From positions 1-14,854 of the forward strand of contig JADGJL010000729.1 of assembly GCA_027600665.1 (NCBI GenBank): a stretch of DNA of 14,854 bases, written 5' to 3'. Source of the stretch: Irineochytrium annulatum. Its lineage: Eukaryota > Chytridiomycota > Chytridiomycetes > Chytridiales > Chytridiaceae. A program made the position numbers and the translations under genes. The first letter of the stretch is position 1. Each line of letters opens with the position of its first letter. Below are positions 9,292-14,854 of this stretch, in pieces. The notes under the pieces are model-generated. The model made no database searches, had not been told where the DNA came from, and saw nothing but the letters and a program-made list of their open reading frames with translations.

Positions 9292-11574
9292 ATGTGGTTC
9301 AAGTCGAAGTCCCAACCGGCTTCAACCGCGATGGACGATCGGCAGCACCATGAGCTCAAGGCGTTGTCTATTGTCCTATTCAATGGCAACGATGTGGTCG
9401 GGAACTTCATCTCGAAGGTGTGTTCCTTGTCCTTCTCCGAGGGGAGTGAAGGGAGGTTCGGGGGCGTCGAGGAAGTCCCTTGTCTCTAGCACGGCCGTCG
9501 GTGTGGCGGATCCTGGACTATTTGGCGGCCGGGATGCCTTTCCAAAGTGCTGTGGGAACGCCCAGGAGGTGGAGGAACGGCCTTCATGCATGCGCCGGCG
9601 GCGCGGTGGGAGCAGATTGCGGGAACCAGGTCAGCCAGGGGGTTTCTTGGCCGAGAAGAACGATCAGGACGGACGGGGGGTGTCGTGGATGAACGCGGGT
9701 GCTGCTTTGCCCCGTCTTCGGATACAAGGACCTGTATGCTCACTCGGTGTGGTTCTTTTCAGGTTGAGGCCCAGAACGTCGTCCCGCACATGAACCGCCC
9801 GTTTGGAGCCCTTTGGACACACGCCGGCATTCTCGTCGACCGCTCTATCCTGCCCCTGGACTGCCTGCAAGAAGGGAAATTATATCTGTACGAGTCGATC
9901 TTTTCGGGGAAGGTGCTGGGGTACGAGTACAGCAAGGTGCTGTGCGTGGATCACGAGGACAAGCACGGGTTTCACCTGGGGCCGCAGATCAGGGATTTCG
10001 CCGCGGTCGTGGACGAGGTTACGTCGGATGTCGCCATTTTCCCGCTGGAGCCGGCGCTGCATGGGAAGATCATGAAGGATATCGAGAACACGAGGGCGAT
10101 CATGATGGCGTTTTATGAGAAGTACAAGACGTGGTCGTATCCGCTGAATCCATTGGCCCAGTTCGCTGCCGGTTTGACTCCTTACTCTGTCGCAGTGCTA
10201 ACATACCTTTCCGCTGCTCTTTAGCCAGCCCCGCCCTTTACAACTCCATTACAACAATGAAGTTCGCCGTCGAGAAAATCACTGAGACAGCCAACGCTGC
10301 TGCCGTCAAAATGCGCGGCCAGGCGATTGGTAAAACTCCACCACCGGGCTCCCCAAACGCTGCGAACAACCGCTCCACCGCATCTAACCACATCCCCGCT
10401 GAAGCTATCAACTCCCGTCTATCCTCGTTAGCTAACATCCCCGACGTCGCCGTCCCTAACCGCTCAACCTCCATGTCTAACATCCCCACACCCGCACCCG
10501 CCGCTGTCGCAAGCCCGAAACAGGGCTTCAAATTCCCCTTTGGCCTCTCGAAGAAGGACGTACCCGAAGCCGCACCGGAGGCCGTCGCCGCGCAAGAGGC
10601 GGCCGCGGCGGCGGCCGTCGCCGTCTCACCTACCGTCGCGCGGGCCGAGCGGGAATCCCGCCAGGTGTTCTGCTCGGAGATGGTGGCGCTTCTTTGCCTG
10701 TCCCTGAACATGCCCGATTTCGCCAAAGGGCCTACGCCGGCGGAGATCACGCCGCTGGAGTTGAATGATATGGACTGCTACGCTGCGAACTGGTTTTACG
10801 TCAAGGTTGGGGGCGAGAATTTGTTGGAAGGTGCGGACGGGAGACGGAGCAGGAGGGTGGATGAAGACAGGATTAGAAAGGAAATCTTTAAGGGATTGGA
10901 TGTGCCGAAGGGGCAAAGATGGTTGATTGGTGTAACGGGGAATACGTTGCCGAAGGGGCACAAAGAGAATGTAAGTCTTTATTCTCTCATCTTTGTAATT
11001 TTTAACGCGCTCGTTTTCCCACAGCTCGCGACAGATCCCAGCGGGAACCCAATATACGTCGGCCGCGTCGCCCTGGGGACCATGACCACTATAGGAACAA
11101 CGGACAGCGAGGGCATGCTGTCGCTCCACTACGAGGGGAAAAAGGTCAAGATTACATACCCGCACGATATCTTGTGGGACGTCCGGGGCACATGTTGGGT
11201 AAAGCCGGAGAAGGGTCAGAATATCCCGCCTAACGCGCTTGTGGGCGGGGCGGATGAGAACGGAAAGGTACTTTTTGTCGACACTATATCTCCATCTAAA
11301 TTGCTGCAATATTTAACGTTTTCCCTGTTTCCCTGTCGTCCAGCCCATCTACATTGCAAAGTCGCAATTTCTGGAAAAGGGCGTCGGGATCATGGGCCTC
11401 GCCATCGGTCCGCGGGCGGCCGACAAGGAGCGCGTCATCTTCGGGTCTGCGCAGGCCGAAAAGGAAGGCGCGATGTTTGCCGTCTACGGCAAGGAGACGC
11501 ACGTGAAGGAGGGGTATTGGATATTGTGCTCGGAGGAGGGGAAGCACGAGGAGGTGTTAAAGGAGTGGTATTAG
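9292..11574 (+). CDS. Permuted papain-fold amidase fused to two DM9 repeats
   Basis: Exons are 9292-9417, 9763-10171, 10225-10970, 11025-11267 and 11344-11574, giving about 584 aa. The N-terminal part resembles the permuted NlpC/P60-type (YaeF/YiiX, C92) thiol hydrolases. It has a hydrophobic LSIVLFNGNDVVGNFISK entry, the catalytic-His motif WTHAGILVD (His about residue 62), and the catalytic-Cys motif FCSEMVALL (Cys about residue 328), in the His-before-Cys order typical of permuted forms. Between them lies an Ala/Pro/Ser/Asn-rich insert, about residues 195-315. The C-terminus (about 408-575) has two DM9/DUF3421-like units: GNPIYVGRVALG, and PPNALVGGADENGKPIYIAK followed by FAVYGKETHVKEGYWILC. 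Family enzymes hydrolyse amide or thioester bonds; animal DM9 proteins bind mannose. A role in cleaving or recognising surface or microbial polymers is inference. The 53-nt intron 10172-10224 is essential, as it links the two catalytic halves. Intron 1 (345 nt) is unusually long and might hide an exon. No signal peptide is visible. Confidence 0.75.
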
Positions 11575-11965
11575 TGGCTTGAGAGTGGGGTAATGGCTGT
11601 AGCGCTTTTGATTGCTGTTGTTGTGTTTCTTTGTTGTTCAGACACATGCTGTGGTTTGTTTATTCTTTGTTATTTTGGTTCTTCTTGCATCCTTGCATCC
11701 TCGCATCCCTGAGTTTCTCCCCATCTGTACCTGAGTTGTCGACCAAATCCGAAGTTAGACCGTTTAATCACTTCATTAACATACGCGCTCCATGTTTTTC
11801 GCTTTGCTCGTTTACGCGTCCTTCTGTGCGATCTCGGCGCGTTGGCAAGCCAGGATAACGACATTCGTCAGCAAGCCTGCCGCGAAATCTTGTTGAAGCC
11901 TGATTTCACATTCAAACGGCCGAACCACCTGTTTGCAGCCCCTTCCAGACCACCCAACGCCCGTC
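11575..11965. promoter_or_regulatory. Intergenic region upstream of G6PD
   Basis: This 391-bp stretch holds the 3' untranslated region of the amidase-DM9 gene and the promoter and 5' leader of the glucose-6-phosphate dehydrogenase gene. Its first half is T-rich (about 11605-11680). It contains a small tandem repeat at 11685-11708. No open frame here resembles a protein, and no further element could be identified by eye. Confidence 0.5.
11685..11708 (+). repeat. Three tandem 8-bp units (TTGCATCC)
   Basis: Two exact copies of TTGCATCC (11685-11692, 11693-11700) are followed by a third with one change, TCGCATCC (11701-11708). The repeat lies just after the amidase-DM9 stop codon and about 260 bp before the G6PD start. 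It could be a minor satellite or repeated binding site; nothing in the sequence decides. Confidence 0.7.
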
Positions 11966-14060
11966 ATGCCGCCGCTCGTCTCTCCCATGGCCGCCGACAA
12001 CGTCACTGTCGTAGGTGGGTGGCCTCTTCGGATCCGGGGTTGTTGCTTCTGTTGCAAAGGGCGATTGCTGCCTGGGTCTTGCCCGTGTGTTATTGAGGAG
12101 ATCTAACGCATTGCTTTCTTCCCATTCTTCTCTATCCGATCATAGTGCTCGGAGCCTCAGGTTGGTGTCGCGCGATCGGCTGGATCGGCGGTGGTAGTGC
12201 CCCGATGGACCGTCCCGGCATGCGCGTCGCGTCTCTCACCGGGAGGTGGTTGACGGTCCGCCGCGGCTGGCATCGTGGGGGACGTTATGGATCGTCGCTG
12301 GGGAGGGAGTGATCGCTGGTCGGGAATTCGCAGCGAGGAGGAGCTGGAAATGGGGCGCATGGGGCGCTGACGACCTCACCTCTGACTTACACCGATAACA
12401 GGTGATCTGGCCTTCAAGAAGACCTACCCGGCCCTCTTCGGCCTCTTTAAGAACCAATACCTCCCCGACTCGTGCCAGATCGTCGGTTATGCGCGCTCCC
12501 ACATCGAGCTCGAGGACTTCAGGAAGCGCGTCTCCTCCAAGATCAAGCTCAACAACGACACGGAGCGCTCCCAGCTTGAGCTTTTCCTCAAAAAGTGTAC
12601 CTACGTCTCGGGAAAATACGACGACGGCGAGAGCTTTAACAAGCTAAACAAATTCATTGAGGACATCCTGCCCAAGGATGTGCATGGGAGCTACCACCGG
12701 ATCTTCTACATGGCTCTCCCGCCGTCTGTGTTTATCCCGGCGTCCAAGGGCCTGAAGGATCACGTCTATACAAAGAAGGGGACGAACCGCTTGATTGTGG
12801 AGAAGCCGTTCGGGAAGGACTTTGAGTCGAGCAAGGAGCTTTCGAGTGCCTTGGCGCAGAGCTGGAAGGAGGAGGAGATCTACAGAATCGATCATTACCT
12901 CGGCAAAGAGATGGTGAAGAGTTTGATGGTGCTCCGGTTCGCGAACGTGTTCTTTGGGGCCGTGTGGAACAGGTTCCACATTCACAATGTGCAAATTACG
13001 TTTAAGGAGAAGATTGGGACGGAGGGCAGGGGCGGGTACTTCGATGAGTTTGGCATCATCCGTGACGTAAGTCTCCCTCCTCTTTGATGTAATAATGCTA
13101 ACGCCTGCATGCGTTCGCCTGTGACGGAAATAGATCATGCAGAACCACCTCTTCCAGATCCTCTCGATCGTCGCCATGGACCGCCCTGCCTCCCTCGATG
13201 CCGAGGACGTCCGCAACGAGAAGGTCAAGGTTCTCCGCTGCATTAAGCCCCTGACCATCGACGACGTGCTTCTGGGCCAGTATACCGCCTCGGAGGACGG
13301 GAAGGAGCCCGGTTACCTGGACGACCCGACCGTGCCTAAGGGCAGTACCACGCCCACGTACGCCGCCGCCACGTTCATGATCCACAATGAGCGGTGGGAA
13401 GGCGTGCCGTTCATCCTGAAGTGCGGGAAGGGTATGCTTTTCTTTTAACGCTTCCTGATCCGGGCGGGCGGTTATTGACGATGGGTTTTAGCGCTGAACG
13501 AGCAGAAGACCGAGGTCCGCATCCAGTTCCAGGACGTGGCCGGGAACATCTACTCGAACCTGGCGAGGAACGAGCTCGTGATTCGGGTTCAGCCGAACGA
13601 GGCAGTCTACATGAAATTCATGAACAAGCAGCGTAAGTTTGCTTTTGTTTTATGCGCCGCTCTGGTGCTGACGACAAGATTATTAGCCGGTCTGAGCAAC
13701 GCCACCACCGTCTCCGAGCTCGACCTCTCCTACTCGAAGCGCTACGGCGACCTTAAGATCCCCGACGCGTACGAATCCCTCATCCTCGATGTCCTCAAAG
13801 GCGACAAGAGCAACTTCGTGCGCGACGACGAGGTAACTCTTTTCCCCTGTTCTCTTTTCTCTTTTCTCATCTTTTTCTTTACAAAATAGCTGGACTGCGC
13901 CTGGCGGATCTTCACACCCCTTCTCCACAAGATCGAGAAGGAGAAGATTCAGCCTCAGCTGTACAAGTTCGGGTCCCGTGGGCCCGAGGGCGTCAACTCG
14001 TTTATTGAGAGGCATGGGTTCCAGAGGGACGCGGGCTACACCTGGAGCACAAAGATCTAG
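11966..14060 (+). CDS. zwf1: Glucose-6-phosphate 1-dehydrogenase
   Basis: Exons are 11966-12014, 12146-12160, 12402-13066, 13134-13431, 13492-13632, 13687-13832 and 13890-14060, giving 494 aa, the normal length for the cytosolic enzyme. It oxidises glucose 6-phosphate to 6-phosphogluconolactone with NADP+, the entry and main NADPH-producing step of the oxidative pentose-phosphate pathway. Visible motifs are the nucleotide-binding VLGASGDLAFKK (about residues 17-29), the conserved EKPFGKD (about 155-161) and the active-site RIDHYLGKE (about 183-191) with its catalytic His and substrate-binding Lys. The C-terminal region reads [16 protein letters not shown] and [21 protein letters not shown], matching the family to the end. 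The ATG at 11966 is the first in frame; a second at 11987 could also serve. Introns are 131, 241, 67, 60, 54 and 57 nt. The first two are the longest and GC-rich, and flank a 15-nt exon. No missing residue or frame break was seen. Confidence 0.97.
12146..12160 (+). other. zwf1: 15-nt microexon of the G6PD gene
   Basis: The five-codon exon is bounded by ATAG before and GTTGGT after. Joined to the flanking exons in phase 1 on both sides it supplies V-L-G-A-S-G of the invariant NADP+-binding loop; without it the enzyme would lack the loop and, since 15 is a multiple of three, would keep its frame. The family alignment requires these residues, so the exon is well supported despite its size. Confidence 0.85.
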
Positions 14061-14623
14061 TTTCTAACTCGCTCAGACGTGATGCTCGTCCCTCTTCCTT
14101 TTTTCCCTTTTGCTGCATGCGCCTACAACACGCTTTGCTTTGTGATTTTTATACTTCGCTCAATTTGAAATCCCTTGGTATCCTTACAGTCATTTTTTGG
14201 TTGTTCTTACCTTTTGGATTTTTTTTCGGTGTGTTCGATGAAGTTAGGCCATGGCCGCCGCACTTTCCTCTCTGTGTTCAGGAGCCTCTTGCTCTGTATA
14301 TTCTCTCTATCCTTTGTCGGCTCCTTTGCCGACCATAGTAAATTGTGCTAAGAATAAAAATCTAAGATGGGTTCTTCGTGTTCATTTTTGTTCGAAGACA
14401 TCGAATGGTGACGATATTGCGGCATATGATGACCAATTTGGACCAGGAAACTTAGCAAGCCATGACAAAGGAAATTGCCCCAACCAAGTGATATCATGAA
14501 AATGGAATATCTTTAATTTTCACCGCACTGTCACAACACACAGAAATGAGGCCTACACCAAACTGAAGAAACGCATAAGGGAGAAACGCTAATCGAAGTG
14601 TCCGCTGACCCGACCCAACGCCT
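14061..14623. other. Convergent 3' intergenic region
   Basis: This 563-bp region separates the G6PD stop from the stop of the minus-strand gene at the window edge. It is AT-rich with T-runs (14098-14110, 14190-14230). The open frames on the plus strand (14117-14338, 14251-14499) are short and unlike any protein family. No RNA gene was found. Confidence 0.55.
14353..14358 (+). terminator. Possible polyadenylation signal (AATAAA)
   Basis: An exact AATAAA lies 293 nt after the G6PD stop codon. It could be the cleavage signal for that transcript, but fungal signals are loose and the hexamer occurs by chance in AT-rich DNA. Confidence 0.3.
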
Positions 14624-14854
14624 TTAAAAGAGAACCATCGTTGCACCCAACCCCGCCAGGACAACCGCCAGCATTCCAGCCCTTACTCCACCCATCGCCC
14701 CCGACTTAGTCGAAGCCGGGGCCGTTACAGCCGTCGTCCAGGCAGCGGGGGCTCCAGTCGTGGCCGACGAAACGACGACGGGAACGGTCGCAGTCTTGCC
14801 CCCTCCTCCCACATTCCCTGTCGCGCTGGCCCCCACAATCGTAGACCCCGTTAC
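14624..14854 (-). CDS. Probable GPI-anchored surface protein, C-terminal end
   Basis: The minus strand is open from the window edge to a TAA at 14624-14626, showing the last 76 residues; the rest of the gene lies to the right. The sequence is rich in Ala, Thr, Val, Gly and Ser, as in the O-glycosylated stalks of fungal wall and membrane proteins. It then has a small-residue cluster (STKSGAMGG), a plausible attachment site for a glycosylphosphatidylinositol anchor. It ends with a hydrophobic tail (AGMLAVVLAGLGATMVLF) running to the stop, the usual layout of a GPI-attachment signal. A single C-terminal membrane helix is the alternative. The functional domain is outside the window, so its role is unknown. 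No intron is visible in this part. Confidence 0.65.
   Translation of the reverse strand, partial: VTGSTIVGASATGNVGGGGKTATVPVVVSSATTGAPAAWTTAVTAPASTKSGAMGGVRAGMLAVVLAGLGATMVLF

Noticed and set aside
8708..9353. Long plus-strand open frames rich in Ser and Pro
   Set aside because: They are antisense to the minus-strand gene, low in complexity and without family resemblance.
10131..10224. Two separate genes, one ending at 10224 and another starting at ATG 10258
   Set aside because: Removing the 53-nt GT..AG intron 10172-10224 joins both frames and reunites the catalytic His and Cys motifs in one chain.
1..14854. CRISPR array, tRNA, rRNA or transposon
   Set aside because: No spaced repeats, cloverleaf-like boxes, transposase motifs or terminal repeats were seen by eye.

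Overview
The window is a gene-dense stretch of a eukaryotic nuclear genome, most likely a fungus and possibly an early-diverging (zoosporic) one. Genes are split by many short introns, mostly 39-76 nt with GT..AG ends and occasional TACTAAC-like branch sites. Intergenic spaces are short, the standard genetic code is used, and the glucose-6-phosphate dehydrogenase and Hsp10 proteins look opisthokont. The lineage is an inference from style and protein content; no marker gene settles it. All exon coordinates were worked out by hand from reading frame, splice signals and family resemblance, and no transcript data were available.

Layout, left to right. (1) The 3' part of a LITAF-domain protein gene (+, <1-707). 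(2) A decayed leucine-rich-repeat, possibly F-box, gene on the minus strand (898-2340), broken by several frame changes but with one good intron and an intact last exon. (3) A large 22-exon gene (+, 2381-7076) for a protein of about 1,227 residues in the DDB1 / SF3B3 / CPSF1 (MMS1_N plus CPSF_A) beta-propeller superfamily. (4) The four-exon mitochondrial Hsp10 gene (-, 7585-8254), whose first coding exon is the ATG alone. (5) An unrecognised two-exon gene (-, 8563-9253, about 206 aa). (6) Diverging from it with only 38 bp between start codons, a five-exon gene (+, 9292-11574) whose spliced product joins a circularly permuted papain-fold (YaeF/YiiX-like) amidase to two DM9 (DUF3421) repeats. 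(7) A seven-exon glucose-6-phosphate dehydrogenase gene (+, 11966-14060) with a 15-nt microexon that carries the dinucleotide-binding motif. (8) The 3' end of a gene for a probable GPI-anchored surface protein (-, 14624->14854).

The genes do not form one pathway. They are ordinary neighbours: chaperonin cofactor, pentose-phosphate enzyme, endosomal zinc protein and ubiquitin-ligase or RNA-processing scaffold. The most unusual content is the amidase-DM9 fusion, which joins a thiol hydrolase fold to repeats known in animals as mannose-binding lectins, with a long Ala/Pro/Ser-rich insert between its two catalytic residues.
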